Shown here: positions 13,882-21,012 of the stretch, in pieces
Numbering within the stretch: the first letter of the stretch is position 1
Layout: each line of letters opens with the position of its first letter
From: an uncultured bacterium
Lineage (GTDB): Bacteria; Patescibacteriota; Minisyncoccia; Phycocordibacterales; CAIZLB01
Assembly: GCA_937873535.1 (NCBI GenBank)
Contig: CALMYA010000023.1
Location: 1-21,978, forward strand
Length of the DNA stretch: 21,978 nucleotides
Reading direction: 5' to 3'
Translations under genes and position numbers: made by a program
Notes under the pieces: generated by a model
What the model saw: only the letters and a program-made list of their open reading frames with translations
Told to the model about the DNA's origin: nothing
Database searches by the model: none

Positions 13882-15808
13882 ATTCAATAAGGCAGCAATT
13901 AAATTGGCACTTCTAGTTATATTGGGTCTTTTTATTTTTACACCAAGCCAGAGTTCATCTCAGACAATTGAAGAGGCACTCGCATCCGCTGAGCATATCT
14001 TAAATTTTAGAAGCGATATAGTTATTAATAACGACTCTTCAATGCTTGTTAAAGAGAGTATTAAGGTTGTTGCATTAAATCAAGAAATTAAACATGGCAT
14101 TTATCGGGACTTTCCGACAATGTATAAAGATGCAAAAGGAAATAATTATAATGTTACCTTCGATGTTGTAAGTGTTTTAAAAGATGGTTCACCAGAAGAA
14201 TTTCGTATTGAAAATAAAAGTAATGGAAAGAGGGTTTACATAGGCAATAAAAATGTATATGTTCCAATGGGAATTCATACATATGAATTGACATATAAAA
14301 CCACTCGCCAAATAGGATTCTTTAAAGATTATGATGAATTGTATTGGAATGTTACAGGTAACGGATGGATCTTTAATATAGATAGTGCAGAAGCCCACAT
14401 TAAATTACCTAAAGATATTAGCAATTTAGACATATCAAAATTTGCTTATACAGGTGAAACTGGGTCAAAAGATCAAAATTATAAAGCAGATATAAGTGAT
14501 AATATTGTAAATTTTTACACAACATCGGCATTAAATGCCAAAGAGGGTCTTACTGTCGCCGTAGGGTTTCCAAAAGGTGTTTTAATCGAGCCAACTGAAT
14601 CGCAAAAGCTAAGTAACCTACTTTTTGATAATTTTATGGCCAGTATTGCGTTACTAATTTTAATATTTGTTTGTTTATATTATATACGTACATGGAACAG
14701 GGTAGGAGTAGATCCAAAGCCTAGAACAATTATTGCACAGTATGAAGCGTCAAGGAGCTTGTCTCCTGCGAGCATGGGCTACATTAGCAAAATGGGCTTT
14801 AGTAACAAACAAATGGTCGCATCTATAATTAACATGGCAGTTAAAGGCTATCTTAAAATAGATGAGTTGCGTGTAAATTACAGACTTACCAAAACAGATA
14901 AAAATAATGAGGGTTTAAGTGAAGAAGAAAAAGTTATAGCTGGTTTGATGTTCAAAGAAAAAGATATATTTGAAATAAAGAAAGAAAATTATACAGACAT
15001 TATTGAACTTCATTCTGAAATGAAGAAAAATATAAGTGATAGATTTAAGGAAGATTACTTTGTAAAAAATTGGAGCTATCTTGCTGTAGGTATGTTTATT
15101 TCTGTAATAGGTATATTTTTTGAGGTATTTAACGAGCAATTTATAGAGCCTGTCGTTCTTATATTTATAGTTATCTGGGTTATCTTGTGGACACCTGGCA
15201 TATACACCATGTTTAGTAAGGGGGTAATAGAAAGCTGGAAAAGAAATAAGATACAGTCTATATTTTCAGCTATATTTGCATGTGCCTTTGTTGCTGTAGA
15301 ATTGTTTGTTCTTTACATCTTATCGTCACAAACATCATTAATTTTTATAGGATATTTACTAGTCTCAGTAAGTCTTAATGTTATTTTTGCGATACTTCTT
15401 CCAAGACGCACAGTAATGGGTAGGCTTATTCAAGATGAAATAGAAGGTTTTAAGTTGTTTTTGTCTGTTACAGAAAAAGATAGAATGAATTTTCATAATC
15501 CACCTGAAAAAACACCTGAATTATTTGAAAAGTTTTTGCCGTATGCACTTGTTCTGGGTGTAGAAAATAAGTGGGCAGAGCAATTTGAAGATGTCTTCAA
15601 TAAACTTGGTCCAAATGGATATCATCCAAATTGGTATCACGGTAGTGCGCTTAATGCTGGTTCTTTGAGCGGCCTATCTTCAGGTATTTCTAAGGGTATG
15701 CTCGGTAGTATTGCTTCATCATCGGTTGCACCAGGTTCAGCTTCTGGTTCAGGCGGAGGAGGCTTTAGCGGAGGTGGAGGAGGAGGGGGAGGCGGCGGTG
15801 GGTGGTAA
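13871..15808 (+). CDS. DUF2207 membrane protein with glycine-rich C-terminus
   Basis: A 645-residue protein. Signal peptide at about 1-31 (LALLVILGLFIFTPSQS). An extracytoplasmic beta-rich region (about 40-245) contains SDIVINNDSSMLVKESIKVV, IKHGIYRDFPTMY, YELTYKTTRQIGFF and DELYWNVTGNGW, the recognisable DUF2207 signature. A membrane helix at about 255-272 is followed by a cytoplasmic region (GVDPKPRTIIAQYEA, LSPASMGYI, then a small helical domain). Four more membrane helices lie at about 400-510. The C-terminal soluble part ends in GGGGFSGGGGGGGGGGGW, a low-complexity tail common in this family. The function of DUF2207 is unknown; it is widespread in bacteria with reduced genomes and is presumed to act in the envelope. 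It is coupled to the upstream Nudix gene and followed by a strong terminator. Confidence 0.92.
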   Translation: MKSKFNKAAIKLALLVILGLFIFTPSQSSSQTIEEALASAEHILNFRSDIVINNDSSMLVKESIKVVALNQEIKHGIYRDFPTMYKDAKGNNYNVTFDVVSVLKDGSPEEFRIENKSNGKRVYIGNKNVYVPMGIHTYELTYKTTRQIGFFKDYDELYWNVTGNGWIFNIDSAEAHIKLPKDISNLDISKFAYTGETGSKDQNYKADISDNIVNFYTTSALNAKEGLTVAVGFPKGVLIEPTESQKLSNLLFDNFMASIALLILIFVCLYYIRTWNRVGVDPKPRTIIAQYEASRSLSPASMGYISKMGFSNKQMVASIINMAVKGYLKIDELRVNYRLTKTDKNNEGLSEEEKVIAGLMFKEKDIFEIKKENYTDIIELHSEMKKNISDRFKEDYFVKNWSYLAVGMFISVIGIFFEVFNEQFIEPVVLIFIVIWVILWTPGIYTMFSKGVIESWKRNKIQSIFSAIFACAFVAVELFVLYILSSQTSLIFIGYLLVSVSLNVIFAILLPRRTVMGRLIQDEIEGFKLFLSVTEKDRMNFHNPPEKTPELFEKFLPYALVLGVENKWAEQFEDVFNKLGPNGYHPNWYHGSALNAGSLSGLSSGISKGMLGSIASSSVAPGSASGSGGGGFSGGGGGGGGGGGW

Positions 15809-15859
15809 TATTTGAACAAGGTGAATTACTTGTCGAACGCACTCATTTTAAAATACAAA

Positions 15860-15900
15860 ACAAAAATACCGAGTACCACATTGGCACTCGGTATTTTTGT
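15860..15900. terminator. Bidirectional Rho-independent terminator
   Basis: Perfect 15-bp arms ACAAAAATACCGAGT (15860-15874) and ACTCGGTATTTTTGT (15886-15900) around an 11-nt loop. An A-run flanks one side and a T-run the other, so it works on both strands. It separates the convergent DUF2207 gene (+) and the secreted-protein gene (-). Confidence 0.93.
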
Positions 15901-15952
15901 AAAAAATAGATATTGTAATTAGTGAAGTCTAGGTCTCAGTAGCAGGGTCTGT

Positions 15953-16528
15953 TTATAGTGCCTTTGGTGCAAAACCTGGGCCACCCATACCATTCATACC
16001 ACCGTGACCTTTACCTCCGGGGCCTCCGCGGCCAGGGCCGCCAACAAACATTCCGAAGCCTTCAGGAATTTTGTTGTCTGTAGCCCACTGCTTAAGTGAG
16101 GTCATATATGCCTTCATAGCTGCCTGTACATCGGCTTCGCTCTTGCCTTTAAGGCTGTCGTGAAAAGCCTTAGTTTCAGCTTGTTTTGCCGTTATAAGGG
16201 CAACCTGGGCCTGCGTAAGCTTGCCATCTGTTACTGCCTGGTTAAGACGGGTTGTGGCTTGTGCCTCGTGCGCAGTTTCCATTTTGGCCCGTTCTTCGCT
16301 CATAACCTGTTCAACAATTGCCTGTACATCAGAGGAATTAAGGTTGAACTTTGTGGCTATAGCCGCCACAAGGGAAGTAATGTGCTGGGTTTTTGCTGTA
16401 TTTGCAGCAGAAGCTGTTACAGTGTCGGCATTGGCAACGCCTGCACCCATAGCTGTAACGCCGAGTACGAATGCTGTTGCAGCAATCATTTTAGATTTCT
16501 TAGATATTTTTGTCATGTCTATCTTCAT
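15953..16528 (-). CDS. Secreted helical protein with Gly-rich C-terminus, two-component-system target
   Basis: A 191-residue protein with a clear signal peptide (about 10-34, cleavage likely after VANA). The mature part is a run of amphipathic helices: ITSLVAAIATKFNLNSSDVQ, AIVEQVMSEERAKMETAHEA, LNQAVTDGKLTQAQVALITA and so on. An LTQAQ motif lies at 104-108, loosely like the LTxxQ motif of Spy/CpxP-type periplasmic proteins and also like DUF2680-type helical repeats. The C-terminal 30 residues are Gly/Met/His-rich (GGPGRGGPGGKGHGGMNGMG) and could bind metal or stay disordered. The gene follows the histidine kinase gene on the same strand. Its promoter carries the same element as the response-regulator promoter, so it is the likely output gene of that system. 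By analogy with CpxP it might feed back on the sensor; that is speculation. Confidence 0.82.
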   Translation of the reverse strand: MKIDMTKISKKSKMIAATAFVLGVTAMGAGVANADTVTASAANTAKTQHITSLVAAIATKFNLNSSDVQAIVEQVMSEERAKMETAHEAQATTRLNQAVTDGKLTQAQVALITAKQAETKAFHDSLKGKSEADVQAAMKAYMTSLKQWATDNKIPEGFGMFVGGPGRGGPGGKGHGGMNGMGGPGFAPKAL

Positions 16529-16578
16529 AAATATTTTTTTGTAATTATTAACTGGTAAATTAATAAACTAATAAATGT

Positions 16579-16604
16579 ACAATCAGAATCGCTGTTTTGA
16601 TTGT
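16579..16604 (-). other. Predicted 5'-terminal mRNA hairpin of the secreted-protein gene
   Basis: Inverted repeat ACAATCA / TGATTGT (arms 16598-16604 and 16579-16585 in minus-strand order) with a 12-nt loop. The -10 box at 16611-16616 would start transcription near 16604, so the hairpin would form the very 5' end of the mRNA, a position known to stabilise transcripts. The arms are observed; the role is inferred. Confidence 0.4.
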
Positions 16605-16610
16605 GATTAC

Positions 16611-16644
16611 AGTATAGAAAAGAGAGTATGAATAAACTGTGAAG
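16611..16644 (-). promoter_or_regulatory. Response-regulator box and promoter of the secreted-protein gene
   Basis: Read on the minus strand: CTTCACA (16644-16638), 4 nt, ATTCATA (16633-16627), 10 nt, then TATACT (-10, 16616-16611). The two heptamers have an 11-nt period. Every spacing equals that of the element in front of the response-regulator gene (18609-18642). The layout is that of a PhoB-type box replacing the -35. Confidence 0.65.
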
Positions 16645-16669
16645 ACGTAAGCGGCTCTTTTATTCTACT

Positions 16670-17950
16670 TTATCGAATAGGCAATCTTACTGTCGCGGTA
16701 GTTCCTTTACCGCGTTCGCTCTCAATTGTTATTTTTCCGCCCATATGTTCTATGGCCGATTGAGCAATAGAAAGCCCCAGCCCACTGCCACCGGTTTTTC
16801 TTGTACGGCTTTTGTCAGTTCTGTAAAATCTTTCAAAAATTGCCTTTAAGTCTTCAGGTGAAATGCCAATTCCTGTATCTGTAATTTCAATTACAACATC
16901 ATTGCCTTCTGTTTTGGTAACAATTTCTACATGCCCGTCGGGCTTATTATAATGAATTGCGTTTAATATAAGATTCGTAATGGCGTGAGAGAAAAGATCT
17001 TCGTCTAGGTTAAGCATTGGCCCGTTTTTTTCGGAATGCAATTCAGCGCTGGGGCTGGAACCATGTTCGGAACCTGAGCCCAGTCTTTCATATGAAAGAA
17101 TAAGTTTATGAGATTCAGCCAAGGGCTGCAGCCGTTCGGTAATTTTTGAAATTGCTGTTTCAATATGAACAGGCTTCAATGTGTCTTTGGTATTCGGAGC
17201 GTCTTCATCGAGCCGCGAAAGGGCAAGCAGGTCGTTTACCAGGCCGCTCATGCGCTTTACTTCTTCGAGTTTACTTTCAATGCGTTCGCGAGCTGCAATG
17301 TTTGAAGCGGAGCCGTGTGTTGTGCCTCCAGTGCCGCTTGTTCCATTTGTTCCGCCAATTGCCCGAAGTTCATTTTCAAGTTCAATATGTAAAATACTTA
17401 GCGGTGTTCGAAGTTCATGTGAGGCATCACCTAAAAATCGTCGCTGTCGTTCGTAAGCTTCCTCAATTGGCCTTAATGTTCTGCGTGCCAACCAATAACT
17501 TGAAATACTGGCCAAAATAAGTAAGAATCCGTTTACGAATATAAGCGACTGAATAAGGTCTTGGCGCACATCTTCTGCTGTGGGTATGTTCGGCAGGTTC
17601 CCAGGCTGATTGCCAATTTGATTACCCAACACTCCACTTAATTTATTGCCAAATTTATTAAGAGGTTTGTTTGGAGGCTCAGGTAGGGGAGTTACTGAAA
17701 TGTTTACGGTTGTGGTTTGGCTGCCATCTTCAGCTTTGGTTTGAGTAATTTGAGAAATCTGCGGCTGAAAGCCGCCAAAGCGCTTGCCAATGCGACCTGA
17801 AAATTCAGAATATGTGACCATTCCTGAAATTAAAAGAATTATGGCAAGTGTTACCGTGTAAAGAAGCGTCAGCTGCAGAAGCGAGCGGTTGAAGTGCTTC
17901 TTAAACGAGCCTGTAGCCTTTGCCCCAGATTGTTTTAATGCGTTTAGCAT
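16670..17950 (-). CDS. Sensor histidine kinase
   Basis: A 426-residue membrane kinase. Helix 1 is at about 25-46 (LLQLTLLYTVTLAIILLISG) and helix 2 at about 134-154. The external loop between them (about 48-130) is rich in Pro/Asn/Gly/Gln (LGNQIGNQPGNLPNIP) and looks largely unfolded, so no ligand-binding domain is recognised. The DHp domain carries the phospho-acceptor His178 in FLGDASHELRTPLS. The ATPase part has NLILNAIHYN (N box), DTGIGIS (G1), FERFYR (F box) and GGSGLGLSIA (G2). Two low-complexity inserts are unusual: a Gly/Thr/Ser stretch at about 198-217 in the DHp hairpin turn, and a Ser/Gly/Glu stretch in the ATPase domain. The first 50 nt overlap the response-regulator gene, so translation is coupled; no shorter ATG start is available. 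Confidence 0.95.
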   Translation of the reverse strand: MLNALKQSGAKATGSFKKHFNRSLLQLTLLYTVTLAIILLISGMVTYSEFSGRIGKRFGGFQPQISQITQTKAEDGSQTTTVNISVTPLPEPPNKPLNKFGNKLSGVLGNQIGNQPGNLPNIPTAEDVRQDLIQSLIFVNGFLLILASISSYWLARRTLRPIEEAYERQRRFLGDASHELRTPLSILHIELENELRAIGGTNGTSGTGGTTHGSASNIAARERIESKLEEVKRMSGLVNDLLALSRLDEDAPNTKDTLKPVHIETAISKITERLQPLAESHKLILSYERLGSGSEHGSSPSAELHSEKNGPMLNLDEDLFSHAITNLILNAIHYNKPDGHVEIVTKTEGNDVVIEITDTGIGISPEDLKAIFERFYRTDKSRTRKTGGSGLGLSIAQSAIEHMGGKITIESERGKGTTATVRLPIR

Positions 17951-18563
17951 ATGGTTTAGGTAATTTCTTTCTTAAGTTTTTAAGATGAACGTCGACCACG
18001 TTGCTTAGTGAATCATAATTTCTGTCCCAGACATGTTCAAGTAAGTCTACTCTGGTTAGAACCGTGCCGCAATTTCGCATTAAGTATTCAAGTAGGCCGT
18101 ATTCGCGCAGAGTTAGCGCAATTTCCTTGCCGCTAGCTGTAACTTTTTGCGTGCGCGTATCAAGTTTGAGCTCACCAAGTTCTAAAATGTCGGTTGAAGT
18201 AAGCGGCGGCCGGCGAAGCAAGGTACGAATACGGGCAACAAGTTCGTCGAAAGCGAAGGGCTTTACTAAATAGTCGTCGGCGCCGGCATCTAGGCCGTTA
18301 ACCCTGTCTTCAATAGCATCTTTGGCTGTGAGCATTAAAATTGGCACAGGCCTGAAGGATGCCCGCAGGTTTTTGCATACCTCGAGGCCGGTTCTTTTTG
18401 GCATCATAATGTCGAGCACAATAAGGTCGTAATTGTTCCATCGCGCCATTTTTTCACCCTCTTCGCCATCATATGCCGAGTCGACAGCATAACCTAAGTC
18501 TTGAAGACCTGTAGTCAGCGCCTTATTCAGTTTTATTTCATCTTCTACGAGGAGTATTTTCAT
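17901..18563 (-). CDS. OmpR/PhoB-family response regulator
   Basis: A 220-residue DNA-binding regulator. The receiver domain (1-115) has the acidic pocket Glu7-Asp8 (LLVEDE), phospho-acceptor Asp51 (IVLDIMMP), Thr79 (LMLTAKD) and Lys101 (DDYLVKPFAFDEL). The OmpR-type winged helix (about 128-220) shows ELKLDTRTQKV, ALTLREYGLLEYLMRN, LLEHVWDRNYDSLSNVVDVH, then LRKKL and GKGYRLV. It is paired with the overlapping sensor kinase. The element at 18609-18642 just upstream, with 11-nt direct repeats, is the expected kind of site for this family, so autoregulation is likely. The same element precedes the secreted-protein gene downstream of the kinase. All catalytic positions are intact. Confidence 0.96.
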   Translation of the reverse strand: MKILLVEDEIKLNKALTTGLQDLGYAVDSAYDGEEGEKMARWNNYDLIVLDIMMPKRTGLEVCKNLRASFRPVPILMLTAKDAIEDRVNGLDAGADDYLVKPFAFDELVARIRTLLRRPPLTSTDILELGELKLDTRTQKVTASGKEIALTLREYGLLEYLMRNCGTVLTRVDLLEHVWDRNYDSLSNVVDVHLKNLRKKLPKPYAKRIKTIWGKGYRLV

Positions 18564-18608
18564 ATGTATTTTATCGCTTTTTTTTTCACTATTTGCCTTC
18601 TTATTACA

Positions 18609-18642
18609 AGTATAGGTGTCAGTTTATGAAGAAAGTATGAAG
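18609..18642 (-). promoter_or_regulatory. Response-regulator box and promoter of the two-component operon
   Basis: Read on the minus strand: CTTCATA (18642-18636), 4 nt, CTTCATA (18631-18625), 10 nt, then TATACT (-10, 18614-18609). The two heptamers are identical with an 11-nt period, the helical-repeat spacing used by OmpR/PhoB regulators, and they occupy the -35 position. The leader to the ATG at 18563 is about 40 nt. Confidence 0.7.
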
Positions 18643-18725
18643 GGGTTTTTTGTGTCTATTTTGGCAGCTGAATCTTATAGCTATAGTATAAAGAATTAAA
18701 CAAATATGGGTAGTGTAAGCCAAAA

Positions 18726-18746
18726 TGCTATACTGGAAGGTATAAT
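18726..18746 (+). promoter_or_regulatory. Extended -10 promoter (TGC-TATACT) and possible ribosome site for 18750 gene
   Basis: TGC-TATACT at 18726-18734 is followed by GGAAGG (18735-18740) and a second hexamer TATAAT (18741-18746), 3 nt before the ATG at 18750. GGAAGG could be a Shine-Dalgarno site if transcription starts further upstream. If the TATACT box is used, the leader is only about 8 nt and excludes it. Confidence 0.4.
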
Positions 18747-18749
18747 ACT

Positions 18750-19109
18750 ATGCAAAGTCTTACTATTGAGTCGTCACCTTCTGATGAACCTATTCTTTCG
18801 GTAGAAGAGGTTATGGGTTCGTTATCTCAAGGAAGAATAGAGGGAACAAGCATAGCTCAGAATGAGTTGTATGCAAGTTGGGCGAAACAAAAACAACATG
18901 AGCTCGATGCTACAACAAAAATTGGCCAAGAGGGGAATATCGCGAGGCTTAAATTTGACCTTGAAGCCATAGAGATTTTATTCATTAGTGGATACCCTCA
19001 CGAAGCGTTTAAGATGTTTGAAGACCTTGATTCCTATGCTGGAGGATGTGAGGACGAGGAGTTTGTGAATAAATTTAAAAAAATAGTGAGCTTGTTTTAC
19101 GAAAATTAG
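18750..19109 (+). CDS. Hypothetical soluble protein
   Basis: A 119-residue acidic protein that I do not recognise. Residues 1-40 are Ser/Glu-rich and contain ILSVEEVMGSLSQGRIEGT. The remainder is helical: NELYASWAKQKQHELDATTK, IARLKFDLEAIEILFISGYP, HEAFKMFEDLDSYAGG and EFVNKFKKIVSLFYEN. The paired helices around 'SGYPHEAFKMFEDLD' resemble a TPR-like helical hairpin, but this is a weak impression. There is no signal peptide. It is divergent from the two-component operon and 12 nt ahead of the DUF4105 gene, so it is likely cotranscribed with that gene and perhaps with 20031. Confidence 0.75.
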   Translation: MQSLTIESSPSDEPILSVEEVMGSLSQGRIEGTSIAQNELYASWAKQKQHELDATTKIGQEGNIARLKFDLEAIEILFISGYPHEAFKMFEDLDSYAGGCEDEEFVNKFKKIVSLFYEN

Positions 19110-19121
19110 TAAAGAAAATAT

Positions 19122-20015
19122 ATGTACTTCCGCAAATTCATAACGATTATAAAATATCTTTCTATTACTATTCTCGTGGCTCTTATAGCGCTTATTGTGT
19201 GGCAAACCTCTAAAAAAGTGCCGTCAGAGGGTGATTGGAAAGAGCAGTTGAAGGTGTTGGCCAAAGCTGAATTTAATGGCGACTTAGTTACAGTAAAGAA
19301 TGTGCGTAATTTTCAGTATGATGATAACGAGAAAGTTACAGTTGCAGAATATTATGACAAAACATATAACTTGAGCAAGCTGACGAAAGTTTGGTTCATT
19401 ACCGAGCCTTTCGACCCAGGCAGCGCTTTTTCTCATACACTCCTGTCATTTGAGTTCTCAAACGCCAGTTCTTCTAAGGGCAAATTAAAAGGCGATACTA
19501 CTGATCATTCTTTTCTTGCACTAACCATAGAAGGTAGGCTCAAGAAAGGTCAGAATTATAGTTTATTAGACGGCACTTTGCATACATATCCTTTAATGTA
19601 TATTCCTGCAGACGAACGTGATGTTATTTACCTAAGAACAGAAGCGAGGCAAGACCAAGTGTATGCATACCCCTTGAAAGCTACGCCAGCAGAGGGAAGG
19701 GCTCTTCTTGTAGATATGCTTCAGCGTATGAATGAAATTTCTGTCCATCCTGTATGGTACAACTCAATTTATGCCAACTGTACGTCGAGCATTGCCCATC
19801 ATGTAAATAAAATCTGGCCAGGCATTTTACCGCGGCTCGATTGGCAGGTTGTTTTTACAAGCTACGCCGACAAACTAGCACTAGACCGCGGTCTCATAGA
19901 CACTAATTTGTCTATTGAACAAGCACGCGAAAAGTATTATATTAGCGAAATATCGAAGAAGGTCGGAAGGGTAGAAAATTACTCTGAGCTCATACGTGAA
20001 GGTCTATATAAATAG
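19122..20015 (+). CDS. DUF4105 (Lnb N-terminal-like) membrane protein
   Basis: A 297-residue protein with one N-terminal membrane helix (about 10-28, YLSITILVALIALIVW) and an external DUF4105 domain. Its marks are DWKEQLKVLAKAEFNGDLVT, VKNVRNFQYDD, YDKTYNLSKLTKVWFI, FSHTLLSFEF, ADERDVIYLRTEARQDQVY and WYNSIYANCTSSIAHH. His105 (FSHTLLSF) and Cys220 (ANCTSS) are the conserved pair expected of a Cys-His catalytic centre. DUF4105 is the N-terminal periplasmic domain of Lnb, which moves an acyl chain within lipoproteins in some Firmicutes; many relatives are uncharacterised. Here the domain has only one helix and lacks the additional membrane part of Lnb, so lipoprotein acyl transfer is a possibility, not a call. 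It sits between two short-spaced unknown genes. Confidence 0.88.
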   Translation: MYFRKFITIIKYLSITILVALIALIVWQTSKKVPSEGDWKEQLKVLAKAEFNGDLVTVKNVRNFQYDDNEKVTVAEYYDKTYNLSKLTKVWFITEPFDPGSAFSHTLLSFEFSNASSSKGKLKGDTTDHSFLALTIEGRLKKGQNYSLLDGTLHTYPLMYIPADERDVIYLRTEARQDQVYAYPLKATPAEGRALLVDMLQRMNEISVHPVWYNSIYANCTSSIAHHVNKIWPGILPRLDWQVVFTSYADKLALDRGLIDTNLSIEQAREKYYISEISKKVGRVENYSELIREGLYK

Positions 20016-20030
20016 TAGAAATATAAAAAT

Positions 20031-20930
20031 ATGGATGAAGGTGCACCAGAACCAAAATACAACGAAGAGATACAAGGCCTTATTGAGCGTTCTTTGAGCG
20101 GAAATATCACTAAGCTTCATGAACTTGATGCTACGATTAGAAAACTTTGTACTGTAGTTGATAGTATTGAGGATATTGTTCCCTTGGTAAAATCTTTTTT
20201 GCGGCAATCAATAAAAATACATTTTGAATTAGATCAAAGCACCGACGCTGAAGATAGGCAATTTATGCCTATTCCACCTAATGAATATGAAGGAGATGCT
20301 ATCTTTAAACACCCCGATGCTCACAATGCGCTTGAGGCTTTGCTTGTGTATATTCAAAGTGAATTACAAGATATACTAGAGGCCGCCGGTAAGTTGGATG
20401 CAGATAAAAGACGTGAAGCCGATAATCAACTTGACTTAATTATTGAAAATTTTGAAGACCCTAGCGCTGAAGGTAAATTAATTAATTTTTTGGAAAAAGA
20501 GGCTGGTGCTGCGGGTGATTCTGAGAGGCAGTGGCGTTTGATTATTCAGTCGTATATGGCTACAACTGCAACCAGAGATTATCACAAGGAATATTTAGAA
20601 AAGGCACGTAAAAGATGGATGGAAGGCGTTATTACTGAAAAAGATTTAGCGTTAGGTTTCGTAGATTTGGTCAATTTCACTCTTGATGAGAGTACGGTAG
20701 ATTTTCTTGTTGAGCAGGCTGTTAATAAAAGCACAAAAGAAGTTATTTATGACGCAGTAACATCCAAGGAGCTAGAGGCGGGTACATTAAATAGAATGAG
20801 AAATATGTTAATAAGATTTGATAAAGATCCAAATATAAAACGTGAAAACTTAAGGGCTTGGTTTCGGTCGATCACAAAACGAATGACTCAAAAACAAATA
20901 AGAATAGAAGAAGATACGCACGATGTTTAA
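20031..20930 (+). CDS. Hypothetical helical cytosolic protein
   Basis: A 299-residue, highly charged, almost purely helical protein without signal peptide or membrane segment; I do not recognise a family. Landmarks are HELDATIRKLCTVVDSIEDI near the start, FMPIPPNEYEGDAIF (about 78-92), then long helices LEALLVYIQSELQDILEAAG, RREADNQLDLIIENFEDPS, QWRLIIQSYMATTATRDYHK, EYLEKARKRWMEGVI and NRMRNMLIRFDKDPNIKREN. It ends in a basic helix (WFRSITKRMTQKQIR). An alpha-solenoid or coiled-coil adaptor is plausible. The start is 15 nt after the DUF4105 gene, so they probably share a transcript. No terminator is visible behind it. Base composition is A/T-rich like its neighbours. Confidence 0.75.
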   Translation: MDEGAPEPKYNEEIQGLIERSLSGNITKLHELDATIRKLCTVVDSIEDIVPLVKSFLRQSIKIHFELDQSTDAEDRQFMPIPPNEYEGDAIFKHPDAHNALEALLVYIQSELQDILEAAGKLDADKRREADNQLDLIIENFEDPSAEGKLINFLEKEAGAAGDSERQWRLIIQSYMATTATRDYHKEYLEKARKRWMEGVITEKDLALGFVDLVNFTLDESTVDFLVEQAVNKSTKEVIYDAVTSKELEAGTLNRMRNMLIRFDKDPNIKRENLRAWFRSITKRMTQKQIRIEEDTHDV

Positions 20931-21012
20931 GGTAAGAGAGGTTGTCTATTGCTTTGAGGTTCTTTAGAATTTTTTTATAGCCTCTTCATATGCTTCTTGT
21001 TAGCCTAAGCGC

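Noticed and set aside
15637..15819. Minus-strand ORF with a polyproline run
   Set aside because: It is the mirror image of the glycine-rich C-terminus of the DUF2207 gene.
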